A stretch of 32,599 bases of DNA, taken from assembly GCA_026993265.1 (NCBI GenBank), contig JALWTY010000005.1, positions 1 through 32,599 on the forward strand, given 5' to 3'. The position numbers and the translations under genes are program-made. Source of the DNA: Desulfobacterales bacterium. GTDB lineage: Bacteria > Desulfobacterota > Desulfobulbia > Desulfobulbales > JAJRZW01. The first letter of the stretch is position 1; every line of letters starts with the position of its first letter. Positions 15,901 to 25,294 of this stretch are shown here, piece after piece. Below the pieces are notes generated by a model. It did not search any database, was not told where the DNA came from, and was given only the letters and a program-made list of their open reading frames with translations.

Positions 15901-17277
15901 TCAGCGCAGATATCCGCTGATGTTCAGGTTCAGCCAGTTCTCGTCCCACCATTCCAGGGGATTGACGAACACGCCGTGGACCAGGACCGAGAAATGGAGA
16001 TGATCGCCGCCGGCCATGCCGGTGGCGCCGGTCAGGGCGAGGAGATCGCCGCGGGCCACCTTCTGCCCTTCCCGGACCTCGATCTGGCTGAGGTGGGCGT
16101 AAAGGGAATATACGCCCGCGCCGTGATCGACGATGACCGTATTGCCGTAGATGCCGAGATACCCGGTGAAGACCACCACGCCGTCGTTGGCGGCCGGAAC
16201 CCTGGCATGACTCACCGAGGCGAGATCCATGCCGAGGTGAACCTGGGCGTCTATCTTTCTGCCGCGGTAGAAATAGGTGCGGTGTTCGGCGAAAGAGGCC
16301 CGGCGGCTGCTGCGGGGCAGGCGCAGGAAACGCCCCTTCCACATGATCTCCGGCGTCACCCGGCTGGTGAGTTCCCTTATCCTTGCGCCGTTTTCCTTCC
16401 TGATACGGTTGTTGATCTCGACAAAGGCGGCGATCCTGTCCTCTATCTCCTGGAGCTCGGGGTAATAGCTCCTGAACTCGGGGAGCTTGCGGTCGAGAAA
16501 GGAATCCGGGATCTCGATCCGGTCTGTCTTGACCCGGCTGTGGCGCAGGACGAGGGAAAGGGGCATCTCGCCGCGGTTGCCGGCAAGGTCGACCGCGACG
16601 ATGCGGGCCAGGGTTATCTCCTTGGTGTCATGGGGAACGGCGAAGATGACGCCGTAACCGCCGCGGCCCTGACGGGTCAGGGGTATGCCGGGGAAGAAGG
16701 TGTCGTTTATCTCCACCCCGTAGCTCCTGAGCGGCTCGTTGGCGCTGAAGGCGACCGCGCCGCTGCCGCCGGGGATGATATAGCGGGAACCGCCGTCGCG
16801 GCTGACCAGCGGCGGCCTGGTGTCGAGCATGACCTCGTAGCGGACCCGGGTGAGGTTGCCGGCCATCCAGTTGCAGAAGGAGTAGTCCCGCACCCTGATC
16901 TCGAGCACGGCCTTGCCGTCCCGGAACTTGAGGGGAAGCAGGTTTATCCCGAACCTTTCCGACGCCTTTCTCGGGCCGTAGCGGCGCAACAGGCCCTGGC
17001 GTGGGTATGTTTTCTCAAACAGCCGCTTCTCGCTCTTCCCCTGTGATATGAGAACCTCCACCGACTGCAGGCCGCTGCGGCGGTCGCCCAGGTGGATCTC
17101 GGCTGTGGCGTGAACGCCGATACGGGCAAGATCACTGACAATGCTCACCTGGGGCCGTTCCCGCTCGTACAGGCTGACCAGCACCAGGGCCACCCCGGCG
17201 AGCATGGCCAGAGGGATGAGAAAAAAGATCAGGGGTTTTCTCGGTTTGACCTTTTCAAATTCCTCAAGGGTGTCCAT
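15901..17277 (-). CDS. Membrane-anchored M23 (LytM) peptidase
   Basis: A 458-residue envelope protein. A single membrane anchor (about residues 15-33, LIFFLIPLAMLAGVALVLV) follows a short basic cytoplasmic tail. The middle 300 residues are probably beta-rich and unassigned, with a helix of coiled-coil character (LQEIEDRIAAFVEINNRI). The last 115 residues are a peptidase M23/LytM domain with all zinc ligands: HLGMD (His347, Asp351) and HLHF (His426, His428), plus the conserved AHLS histidine. It likely cleaves peptidoglycan cross-links or stems in the periplasm. The ATG used has GGAG 6 bases upstream and lies 40 bases after a predicted promoter start. mutL follows after 16 bases and is probably cotranscribed. 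Confidence 0.92.
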   Translation of the reverse strand: MDTLEEFEKVKPRKPLIFFLIPLAMLAGVALVLVSLYERERPQVSIVSDLARIGVHATAEIHLGDRRSGLQSVEVLISQGKSEKRLFEKTYPRQGLLRRYGPRKASERFGINLLPLKFRDGKAVLEIRVRDYSFCNWMAGNLTRVRYEVMLDTRPPLVSRDGGSRYIIPGGSGAVAFSANEPLRSYGVEINDTFFPGIPLTRQGRGGYGVIFAVPHDTKEITLARIVAVDLAGNRGEMPLSLVLRHSRVKTDRIEIPDSFLDRKLPEFRSYYPELQEIEDRIAAFVEINNRIRKENGARIRELTSRVTPEIMWKGRFLRLPRSSRRASFAEHRTYFYRGRKIDAQVHLGMDLASVSHARVPAANDGVVVFTGYLGIYGNTVIVDHGAGVYSLYAHLSQIEVREGQKVARGDLLALTGATGMAGGDHLHFSVLVHGVFVNPLEWWDENWLNLNISGYLR

Positions 17278-17323
17278 GGTGAACTCCGGCGGATGGTGAA
17301 GTTGATGAAAACAGCGGGAGAAA

Positions 17324-17352
17324 ATAGTAACATGACACCCCTGCAGCGTCAA
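17324..17352 (-). promoter_or_regulatory. Sigma-70 type promoter for the M23 peptidase-mutL unit
   Basis: On the minus strand TTGACG and TACTAT are separated by 17 bases. The expected start is about 40 bases before the peptidase ATG. The -35 is 5 of 6 and the -10 is 4 of 6 to consensus. Confidence 0.5.
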
Positions 17353-17430
17353 ACAGGGCCGAAGGCACAAGATATTCGGACACACCGATTCAGGCCCAGG
17401 CCCGGAGGCTCCGGGACAGGTCTTGTCAGA

Positions 17431-17446
17431 TCCTATAGGTCATATC
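17431..17446. repeat. Nonamer-type motif TCCTATAGGTCATATC
   Basis: It differs by one base from the minus-strand reading of 9195-9210. It lies immediately before the start codon of the flavoprotein gene and takes the place of a normal ribosome binding site. Confidence 0.4.
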
Positions 17447-17447
17447 A

Positions 17448-18458
17448 ATGAAACGATACGACGTGGTCATCGTCGGCGCCGGTCCGGCCGGGCTTGCCGC
17501 GGCCCGCGAGCTGGCGCGGGCGGGGGCGAAGGTCGCGGTGCTGGAACGGCGCAGACGCCCCGGCCCCAAGGTGTGCGCCGGCGGAGTGACCTGGTCCGGC
17601 ATGCTGCGGGACCTGCCCGCGGAACTCGTGGAACGGTCGTTCAGGGCGCAACGGATCTTCACCCCGCTGCAGCAGGCGATGATAGAGGAACCCCATCCCG
17701 TGGTGTCCACCGTGTCCCGCGAGCGGCTGGGGGAATGGATGACTGCCAGGGCCGAGGAGGCCGGGGCAACGGTGGTGACCGGCGCCAGGGTCACGGCTGT
17801 GGAAGAGGACGCTGTCCGCTGCGGCGGCATCGGCTTCCGCTTCGGGCACCTGATAGGCGCGGACGGCCAGGCATCCCTGATAAGGCGCCGGCTGGGGCTT
17901 GGAATCCGGGAGTACGGCATCGGCATCGACCTGCGGGTGCCCGGAGAGTTCAGCCACATGGAATGGCATCTCGACCCGCGCCTCTTCGGCAACGGCTACG
18001 CCTGGATATTTCCCCACCGCGGCCACGCCTCCATCGGCGCCTACTGCCACGGCCGGACCATGAGCGCCTCCCGGCTGATGGCCGCGCTCATCCGCTGGGC
18101 TGAAAAAAGGGGAATAAGGCTCGAGCCCGGCCGGGCCCGGGCCGCAAGAATAGGACTGGACTTCCGCGGCTTCCGTTTCGGCCGGATCTTTCTGGCCGGA
18201 GACGCGGCCGGGCTCGCATCCGCCCTCACCGGCGAGGGAATCTTGCCCGCGGTTGCGTCGGGCCGGGCCGCGGCCCTGGAGATAATCTCCCCGGGCAGCG
18301 GAGAGGAAGAGATGAAGAAACTCGTGCGCAAGTGGCGGCTGCATCGGCGGATAATCGCAATGAGCCGCCACCGGTTTGCGGCCGGGACGGTGCTCGAACC
18401 CCTGGTCGCGGCCCTGCGCTGCGGCATCATAAGTTTCCGGGCCCTGGAAATGGGGTGA
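17448..18458 (+). CDS. Geranylgeranyl-reductase-family FAD oxidoreductase
   Basis: A 336-residue flavoprotein of the geranylgeranyl reductase/FixC-like family. The N-terminal dinucleotide-binding motif VVIVGAGPAGLAAARELARAG is at about residues 6-26. The CAGGVTW block is the family's substrate-side signature, and the second FAD motif IFLAGDAAGLASALTGEGI contains GDAAG. Members reduce isoprenoid chains of lipids, quinones or pigments, or act as other FAD monooxygenase-like enzymes. The reaction here cannot be named from sequence. It is shorter than archaeal homologues, mainly at the C terminus. No good ribosome site is visible. It is followed, within the same strand, by a small c-type cytochrome, a possible electron donor. 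Confidence 0.85.
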   Translation: MKRYDVVIVGAGPAGLAAARELARAGAKVAVLERRRRPGPKVCAGGVTWSGMLRDLPAELVERSFRAQRIFTPLQQAMIEEPHPVVSTVSRERLGEWMTARAEEAGATVVTGARVTAVEEDAVRCGGIGFRFGHLIGADGQASLIRRRLGLGIREYGIGIDLRVPGEFSHMEWHLDPRLFGNGYAWIFPHRGHASIGAYCHGRTMSASRLMAALIRWAEKRGIRLEPGRARAARIGLDFRGFRFGRIFLAGDAAGLASALTGEGILPAVASGRAAALEIISPGSGEEEMKKLVRKWRLHRRIIAMSRHRFAAGTVLEPLVAALRCGIISFRALEMG

Positions 18459-18459
18459 C

Positions 18460-18494
18460 GGCCTCGTAAGTCCGCCCCGCGGACTTACGAGGCC
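18460..18494. repeat. Perfect 16-bp hairpin after the flavoprotein gene
   Basis: Sixteen bases pair perfectly around a CCC loop, beginning two bases after the stop codon. There is no T run on either strand, so it is not a normal terminator. Its left arm starts GGCCTCGTAA, akin to the hairpin at 578-603. Confidence 0.75.
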
Positions 18495-18495
18495 C

Positions 18496-18530
18496 AAGGC
18501 AAAAGGCAAAAATCAAAAGGCAAAAATATC
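18496..18530. repeat. Heptamer array, unit AAGGCAA
   Basis: Five consecutive 7-base units: AAGGCAA, AAGGCAA, AAATCAA, AAGGCAA, AAATATC. The array abuts the preceding hairpin and lies about 65 bases upstream of the cytochrome gene. Confidence 0.7.
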
Positions 18531-18596
18531 GGCAGGTTACTGATCATTTTGCCTTCGAAGCTGTTAAGAATTCCGACCACGACAAGGAGAACTTAC

Positions 18597-18884
18597 ATGA
18601 GCAACGCCGCCTCGAACCAGAGAGACAGCAAGAAGACCCTGTGGTACAACATCGCCTTCGTGGCCGTGGCCGCGGTCATCATCACTGTCCTCGCCCTCGC
18701 CCCGGAAGAGACCACCAAGAAACTGCCCAGGGACGACATACACCTGAAGTTCTACCCCATGGGCAAAAAGGCGGCGGAAAAGTTCTGCCCCGACTGCCAC
18801 CGCGACGGCGGCGAGGTGCCGTTTCCCGAAGGTCATCCCCCCAAGAACCGCTGCCTCTTCTGCCACAAGAAGATAACCGGATGA
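18597..18884 (+). CDS. Small membrane-anchored diheme cytochrome c
   Basis: A 95-residue protein with one N-terminal membrane helix (about residues 17-36, rich in Val, Ala and Ile) and a short periplasmic tail holding two haem c attachment sites, CPDCH and CLFCH, spaced about 25 residues apart. It is predicted to be exported and to bind two haems covalently, acting in periplasmic electron transfer. The ATG chosen has AAGGAG 7 bases upstream; an earlier ATG in frame has no such site and would add a basic stretch. The stop overlaps the tsaE start (ATGA), so the two are translationally coupled, although no functional link is known. The single anchor and very small size distinguish it from NrfH/NapC tetrahemes. 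Confidence 0.8.
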   Translation: MSNAASNQRDSKKTLWYNIAFVAVAAVIITVLALAPEETTKKLPRDDIHLKFYPMGKKAAEKFCPDCHRDGGEVPFPEGHPPKNRCLFCHKKITG

Positions 18885-19381
18885 AGCGTCCCTTGGCCTA
18901 CGGACGGACGGCGGACATAACAATCCATCTCGCGGACGCAAACGCCACCGTCCGCCTGGGGGAGGAAATCGCCCGGCTCTGCCGCGGCGGCGACGTGATA
19001 CTGCTCGCAGGCGAGCTGGGCGGCGGCAAGACCACCATGGTCAGGGGGCTGGCCCGCGGCCTGGGGGTGCCGGAGGAGGTGCCGGTGACCAGCCCCACCT
19101 TCGGCATCGTCCACGAGTATCCCGGCCGCCTGCCCCTGTTTCATTTCGACCTCTACCGGATAAGCGGCGAGGACGAGCTGTATGAGACCGGCTTCGACGA
19201 CTACGCCGCGGCCGGGGGGGTGATGGCCGTCGAGTGGCCGGAACGGCTCGGCGGGATGCGGCCGGAGGCATACCTCCTGGTCACCCTCGTCTACACCCGC
19301 GACTTCACCGCCAGGGAGGCGCAGCTCACGGCCCGCGGCGGGGACTGGCAGTCGCGGCTGGACAGGATCGCGCCCCCGTGA
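18881..19381 (+). CDS. tsaE: tRNA t6A synthesis ATPase TsaE
   Basis: TsaE (YjeE), the P-loop ATPase that works with TsaB and TsaD to place threonylcarbamoyl on A37 of ANN-decoding tRNAs. The 166-residue sequence contains the Walker A loop GELGGGKTT, the TSPTFGIVHEYPG block with the switch Thr, HFDLYRI, and VEWPERLG, all in family order. It starts at the ATG of the ATGA overlap with the cytochrome gene. It converges on the hybrid kinase 9 bases downstream. TsaC, which makes the threonylcarbamoyl-AMP substrate, is encoded 3.3 kb away. Confidence 0.95.
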   Translation: MKRPLAYGRTADITIHLADANATVRLGEEIARLCRGGDVILLAGELGGGKTTMVRGLARGLGVPEEVPVTSPTFGIVHEYPGRLPLFHFDLYRISGEDELYETGFDDYAAAGGVMAVEWPERLGGMRPEAYLLVTLVYTRDFTAREAQLTARGGDWQSRLDRIAPP

Positions 19382-19390
19382 CCACCACGG

Positions 19391-21112
<1,722 letters not shown>

Positions 21113-21190
21113 GGTGACCTCGTTGACCGTATTTACCACCCAACTCCACGCACCCGCTGCGACGCGGAAGAACCAGACCTTGCAACGCCG

Positions 21191-22045
21191 TCAGGCATCA
21201 TCCTCGGAATTGTAGAGTTCGCTGGCCTTGGCGATCTCCTCGGGCAGATCGCGGACGATGACCTTGTAGTCGGCCATCTTCGACTTCACATGGCCGACAA
21301 GCTGCGGGGGCAAGGATTCCACCCGGCCGGGAATGGTGGAGTACTTCATCCGGCCGGCAAAGTATTCGGCGATCATCAGGATGCCGAGACAGCTATCCAC
21401 CTCGACACCGCGCTCGCGGTCGTGGTGGAAACGGATCGCCTTGAGCACCTCATCGGGGATGCCCCAGTCCCGGGCCAGGGCCGCGCCCACCCGACAATGG
21501 TCGGTCCCGATCCTTTCCCGCTCGAAAACGGGCAGGGTCCCCTTCTCCGGAGCATAGACCTCGCAGGTGGCCCGCAGCTCCACGGCCGCCACCTGATCCT
21601 CGGCGATGAGACCGATATCGTGGATTATGCCTGCCAGAAAATAATCCTCTCCCGGAATCCCGAAGATCCTCTTGGCGATCATCTCGCAGAGGATTGCCAC
21701 CGTGGCGCAGTGAAGCCAGAGGGCACGGCGGGAGAAGCCGCTGTCTTCCGCCTTGTCGCGGAACATGTCGCGCAGCGCCTCCACCGCCACCAGGTTGCGC
21801 AAGTGTTTCATGCCCACGAAGACCACGGCCTTGGCGATGGAATCCACCTCGTTGCTCATCCCGAAATAGGGGCTGTTAACCAGCCGCAGAAGCCTTGTCA
21901 CCAGGACGGGATCGAGCTTGATGACCTCTTCGAAGTCGTGCATGGTGGCGTTCTCCGAGCCTATGAGCTGGCCGACCCGGATGGCCACGTGGGGCAGCGT
22001 CTTGAGATCACTGAATTTTTTTACGATTTCATCGGTGTCGTACAT
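21191..22045 (-). CDS. HDOD domain signalling protein
   Basis: A 284-residue HDOD protein. The N-terminal half shows the family pattern LPHVAIRVGQLI ... VIKLDPVLVTRLLRLVNSPYFG ... SIAKAVVFVGMKHLRNL, followed by an HD-like region with GIIHDIGLIAEDQ. Some metal-site residues of true HD phosphodiesterases are kept (HD in IIHDIG), but HDOD domains are generally thought to act as regulatory or interaction modules rather than enzymes. It is placed between the Hpt and hybrid kinase genes and is probably transcribed with them. The ATG has no normal ribosome site; instead a heptamer repeat array lies immediately upstream, so translation may depend on coupling or on the repeat. Confidence 0.88.
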   Translation of the reverse strand: MYDTDEIVKKFSDLKTLPHVAIRVGQLIGSENATMHDFEEVIKLDPVLVTRLLRLVNSPYFGMSNEVDSIAKAVVFVGMKHLRNLVAVEALRDMFRDKAEDSGFSRRALWLHCATVAILCEMIAKRIFGIPGEDYFLAGIIHDIGLIAEDQVAAVELRATCEVYAPEKGTLPVFERERIGTDHCRVGAALARDWGIPDEVLKAIRFHHDRERGVEVDSCLGILMIAEYFAGRMKYSTIPGRVESLPPQLVGHVKSKMADYKVIVRDLPEEIAKASELYNSEDDA

Positions 22046-22047
22046 TA

Positions 22048-22082
22048 CAGAAAACAGAAGTCAGAGGACAGAAGACAGAAAT
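22048..22082. repeat. Heptamer array, unit CAGAAGN
   Basis: Five 7-base units (CAGAAAA, CAGAAGT, CAGAGGA, CAGAAGA, CAGAAAT) begin two bases before the HDOD start codon as read on the minus strand. The unit is the same as the minus-strand unit of 9253-9293. Confidence 0.7.
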
Positions 22083-22141
22083 CGGCATATCACGGATCAG
22101 ATGTTTTCGTGCCTTACGGCTCGTTCAGGGCCATTCTTGGC

Positions 22142-22158
22142 CCGTGTCCATCCGCGGT
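22142..22158. repeat. Decayed decamer piece, inverted
   Basis: Read on the minus strand, CGCGGATGGACACGGG resembles the two-unit CACGGATGGA repeat of 13995-14014. It lies between the Hpt and HDOD genes. Confidence 0.35.
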
Positions 22159-22172
22159 TCCGGCTTCGTTCC

Positions 22173-22499
22173 TCAAGCGAGTTGCTGGAGCGCGGCCACC
22201 AGTTCGTCGAGCCGGGCCACCTCCCCTTCCACGTCGGTACGCCCCTCGCGGCCGGCGCACTCCAGCTCATAGGCCGCGACCCTGAGCTTCTCCACCCCCA
22301 TGCTGGCGGCCGCGCCCTTGAGGCTGTGGGCCGCATACATGATCCCGTCCGCATCGCCATTGCCGATGGCCTCGCGAATCCGGGAGAGATCCTCGCCCGC
22401 GGTTTCCCGCAGAAGACCGAGCATCTCGGCCAGCATGTCTTCGTCCCCGCCCGACTGTTCGAGGGCGAAGTCACGGTCCCACTCGAGATCGACACTCAT
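22173..22499 (-). CDS. Hpt domain phosphotransfer protein
   Basis: A 108-residue stand-alone histidine phosphotransfer protein. The phosphorylated His lies in YAAHSLKGAAASMG, the typical Hpt helix, and the rest is helical with acidic flanks. Such proteins accept phosphate from the receiver of a hybrid kinase and pass it to another response regulator. The hybrid kinase is two genes downstream on the same strand. The ATG has GGGAGG 6 bases upstream, and a possible promoter lies about 50 bases before it. No separate output response regulator is encoded in the window. Confidence 0.92.
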   Translation of the reverse strand: MSVDLEWDRDFALEQSGGDEDMLAEMLGLLRETAGEDLSRIREAIGNGDADGIMYAAHSLKGAAASMGVEKLRVAAYELECAGREGRTDVEGEVARLDELVAALQQLA

Positions 22500-22553
22500 A
22501 ATATTCCTCCCCGCATGATCATTGGATTCAACGCCCCATGAAAAAAATCTATA

Positions 22554-22582
22554 AATATAGCGGCGAAAAAGCAAAGAGTTAA
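22554..22582 (-). promoter_or_regulatory. Possible promoter of the Hpt-HDOD-kinase group
   Basis: On the minus strand TTAACT and TATATT are separated by 17 bases in an A+T-rich pocket. The predicted start is about 48 bases before the Hpt ATG. The -10 is 5 of 6 to consensus, the -35 only 4 of 6. Confidence 0.4.
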
Positions 22583-22701
22583 TTGGGCTATCAACGGTTG
22601 ACAAAACGGCGGAGAGACCGGCTGACGAGACCTGCGAGCGCGGGCAGCACAACCCTGTTTGCACCCCATCCGGACCGCAGCGCGACCGGACCTGCCGCGG
22701 C

Positions 22702-23301
22702 CTATATGAACGGTGCCAGCTCGTCCTTGCCTATCGCGCCACGGCGCACTATTACCGGAACGCCACCGCTTTCCGCGGCAATGGTGGAACAGCCTCCGGG
22801 GCATTCGATGTCCGAGAGGATGTGAACCCTGCCGGCAAATAGGCGCGCCACCTCCTCCGCGGTGAGGGCCGGGGCCTGTCCGGAGATGTTGGCGCTGGTG
22901 GCGGTGACCACCCCGCCCGCGGCCGCGGCGAGCATCCGGGCCACAGGCTCCGACGAGACCCGCAGGCCGACAAGGCCGCGGCCATCGGAAAGGCCGGCGG
23001 GCAGGCCGGAACGGGCCGGAAAGAGCAGGGTCAGGGGGCCGGGCCAGAAATGTTCGATAAGGGGGGGGAAAGAGTCCGGCGTCCGGGCGGCGAGCAGGAC
23101 GACGTCATCACTGCTGCCGAGGACGCACGGCACCGGTTTGTCCAGGGGACGGCCCTTGAGGGCGAAAAGAGCGGCCAGGGCCCTGCCGTCGAAAGGATTG
23201 ACCGCAAGGCCCCAGGTGGTCTCGGTGGGAAAGGCGACGACGCCGCCGCGGCCGATCACGGCCACGGCCTCGTCCAGACCGGGGAACGCCTGCCTGTCCA
23301 T
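22702..23301 (-). CDS. tsaC: Threonylcarbamoyl-AMP synthase (TsaC/YrdC)
   Basis: The 199-residue YrdC-domain enzyme that makes threonylcarbamoyl-AMP from Thr, bicarbonate and ATP, the first step of t6A tRNA modification. Family motifs are present: VVAFPTETTWGLAV, the KGRP nucleotide-binding KxR, FWPGPLTLLFPA, LRVSSEP and the TSANISG (SxN) motif. It lacks the extra C-terminal Sua5 domain, so it is the short TsaC type. Its ATG lies 7 bases after the purD-purE stop, so it belongs to that transcript. An in-frame upstream start would run into purE and was not used. TsaE is also encoded in this window. Confidence 0.93.
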   Translation of the reverse strand: MDRQAFPGLDEAVAVIGRGGVVAFPTETTWGLAVNPFDGRALAALFALKGRPLDKPVPCVLGSSDDVVLLAARTPDSFPPLIEHFWPGPLTLLFPARSGLPAGLSDGRGLVGLRVSSEPVARMLAAAAGGVVTATSANISGQAPALTAEEVARLFAGRVHILSDIECPGGCSTIAAESGGVPVIVRRGAIGKDELAPFI

Positions 23302-23308
23302 GCCCTTT

Positions 23309-25087
23309 TCAGGACATGACGCCCGACAGCTTCTCGGCCCTGGCAATGACCTTCCCCTCCATGTCGCGGCGGAAATCCTCAAGCCGGGCCGCAATCTCCG
23401 GATTGGACAGGGCGAGAATCCTCGCGGCCAGGACCGCGGCGTTCCTGGCCCCGGCGGAGCCGATGGCCACGGTGGCCACCGGGATGCCGGGCGGCATCTG
23501 CACGGTGGCGAGCAGGGCGTCCATACCGTTCAGGGGGGAAGCGTCCACCGGCACGCCGATCACCGGCAGCCGGGTATGGGATGCGAGCACCCCGGCAAGA
23601 TGGGCCGCCATCCCGGCCGCGGCGATTATCACCTTTATCCCCCTCTCCTCCGCTCCCCTGGCAAAGGCCACGGCCCGCTCCGGGGTACGGTGGGCCGAGG
23701 CCAGCACCACCTCATAGCGGATGCCGAGCTTGACCAGGTTGTCGAAACATCCCTGCAGCACCGGCAGATCGGAATCACTGCCCATGATCACCGCCACCTC
23801 GGCCCCGGCCCCGTGGATGCGCTTCAACGCCTTGCGGCCGATGTCGGTGCGGTAGTAGCATCCCTCCCAGCTTATCTTCCGCACCGCCTCGTAGGCATTG
23901 TCAATGGCCCTGGGCAGGTTCTCTCCCCTGGCGGTTATGCCGAGCACCCGGCCGCCGCTGTTGACCAGGCGGCCGTCCTTCAACCCGGTGCCGGCGTGAA
24001 AGACCTTGACGTCTTCCATTGCGGCGACATCGTCGAGCCCGTTGATGGCAAAACCCTTTTCATACGAGCCGGGATACCCGCCCGAGGCCATGACCACGCA
24101 GACCGTGGGCCGGGGATCGATCTTCAGGGATATCTCGTGGAGACGGCCGTCGATGACCGATTCCATTATCTCGACAAGATCGCTTTCAAGGCGCATCAGC
24201 AGGGGCTGGGCCTCGGGATCGCCGAAACGGCAGTTGAACTCGAGAACCTTGATGCTCTCGCCGTCTATCATCAGCCCGGCGTATAGCACGCCGCGGTAGG
24301 GGCAGCCCTCCGCCGCCATCGCCTCAACCGTTGGCCGCATCACCTTCTCCATGACCAGCTCATGGATACGGCCGGTGACCACCGGCGCCGGGGAATAGGC
24401 CCCCATCCCTCCGGTGTTGGGCCCCTTGTCGCCGTCGAACACCGCCTTGTGGTCCTGGGACGTGGGCAGTGGCAGGATGGTCTTGCCGTCGGTAAAGGCG
24501 ATGAAGGATGCCTCCTCGCCGGTGAGGAACTCCTCCACCACCAGCCGCTCGCCCGCCTCGCCGAAACACTTCTTTCCCATTATCCGGTCGATGGCGTCCA
24601 GGGCCTCGGCCTCGCTCGCGGCCACAATGACCCCCTTGCCTGCGGCGAGACCGTCGGCCTTGACCACCAGGGGCGCGCCCTTTTCCTGCACATAGGCGCG
24701 GGCGGCGTCCATGTCGGTGAAAACGCGGTACTCAGCCGAAGGGATATCGTACTTGCGCATCAGATCCTTGGTGAAGACCTTGCTGCCCTCGAGCCGGGCC
24801 GCGGCGGCAGTCGGGCCGAATATCCTCAAGCCCCGCTGCTCAAAGAAATCGACAACCCCAAGGGTGAGAGGCACCTCGGGCCCCACCACGGTAAAATCGA
24901 CGCCGTTCTCATTAACAAAACCCGCAAGGGCCTCGAAATCGTCCACCGCGATGTCGACGCACTCGGCGTCCACGGCTATGCCGGCGTTGCCGGGGGCACA
25001 ATATACCTTCTCAACCTTGGGGCTCTGACCTATCTTCCACGCCAGGGCATGCTCACGCCCGCCCGATCCCAGCACCAGAACCTTCAT
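23309..25087 (-). CDS. purD-purE: PurD-PurE fusion: GAR synthetase and N5-CAIR mutase
   Basis: A 592-residue fusion of two purine enzymes. Residues 1 to about 424 are phosphoribosylamine-glycine ligase (PurD): [15 protein letters not shown] at the N terminus, then [35 protein letters not shown] and [11 protein letters not shown], all of the ATP-grasp type. After a linker of only a few residues, residues 430-592 are a complete class I PurE (N5-carboxyaminoimidazole ribonucleotide mutase): [17 protein letters not shown] (464-470, with the catalytic His) and AAGMAAHL. The start is the ATG with AAGGAG 5 bases upstream rather than one 13 codons earlier. There is no sign of a frameshift or internal stop at the junction. 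tsaC follows. The two steps are not consecutive in the pathway. Confidence 0.95.
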   Translation of the reverse strand: MKVLVLGSGGREHALAWKIGQSPKVEKVYCAPGNAGIAVDAECVDIAVDDFEALAGFVNENGVDFTVVGPEVPLTLGVVDFFEQRGLRIFGPTAAAARLEGSKVFTKDLMRKYDIPSAEYRVFTDMDAARAYVQEKGAPLVVKADGLAAGKGVIVAASEAEALDAIDRIMGKKCFGEAGERLVVEEFLTGEEASFIAFTDGKTILPLPTSQDHKAVFDGDKGPNTGGMGAYSPAPVVTGRIHELVMEKVMRPTVEAMAAEGCPYRGVLYAGLMIDGESIKVLEFNCRFGDPEAQPLLMRLESDLVEIMESVIDGRLHEISLKIDPRPTVCVVMASGGYPGSYEKGFAINGLDDVAAMEDVKVFHAGTGLKDGRLVNSGGRVLGITARGENLPRAIDNAYEAVRKISWEGCYYRTDIGRKALKRIHGAGAEVAVIMGSDSDLPVLQGCFDNLVKLGIRYEVVLASAHRTPERAVAFARGAEERGIKVIIAAAGMAAHLAGVLASHTRLPVIGVPVDASPLNGMDALLATVQMPPGIPVATVAIGSAGARNAAVLAARILALSNPEIAARLEDFRRDMEGKVIARAEKLSGVMS

Positions 25088-25168
25088 CTCTTCTCCTTGC
25101 TCGTTCTCGTTACGGATTGGCACCACGCGCCCGCCCGCCGCAGCCCGGGATCACGCGAAACCATCCTG

Positions 25169-25197
25169 TTGACAGGGAAAGCCGCTCAATTTATAAA
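25169..25197 (+). promoter_or_regulatory. Strong sigma-70 promoter of the tetR-type gene
   Basis: TTGACA and TATAAA are separated by exactly 17 bases. Transcription should start near 25204, inside the palindrome that follows. Confidence 0.85.
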
Positions 25198-25198
25198 A

Positions 25199-25216
25199 TG
25201 AATGAACGTTCATTTA
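25199..25216. promoter_or_regulatory. FadR/TetR-type operator palindrome
   Basis: TGAATGAACGTTCATTTA contains a perfect 14-base palindrome (AATGAAC/GTTCATT). It fits the consensus known for B. subtilis FadR, TGAATGA-N4-TCATTCA, with one mismatch outside the central bases. It covers the predicted start site of the regulator's own promoter, so repression of its own gene is expected. Confidence 0.75.
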
Positions 25217-25294
25217 CTGACACAAAAGGCCGTCCGCCGGCATGAATCCCGCAGATGGTCAAAAATAACACATGCCACGAGTCTGGCCAAGCCC

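Noticed and set aside
17401-17415. CCCGGAG/CTCCGGG inverted repeat before the flavoprotein gene
   Set aside because: It is a short G+C palindrome of a kind expected often at this base composition; there is no T run and no clear relation to a promoter.
25088-25294. FadR-like regulator considered as controlling purD-purE
   Set aside because: The operator sits on the regulator's own promoter and over 100 bases from the purD start; no promoter for purD overlapping it could be found, so control of purines is not supported.
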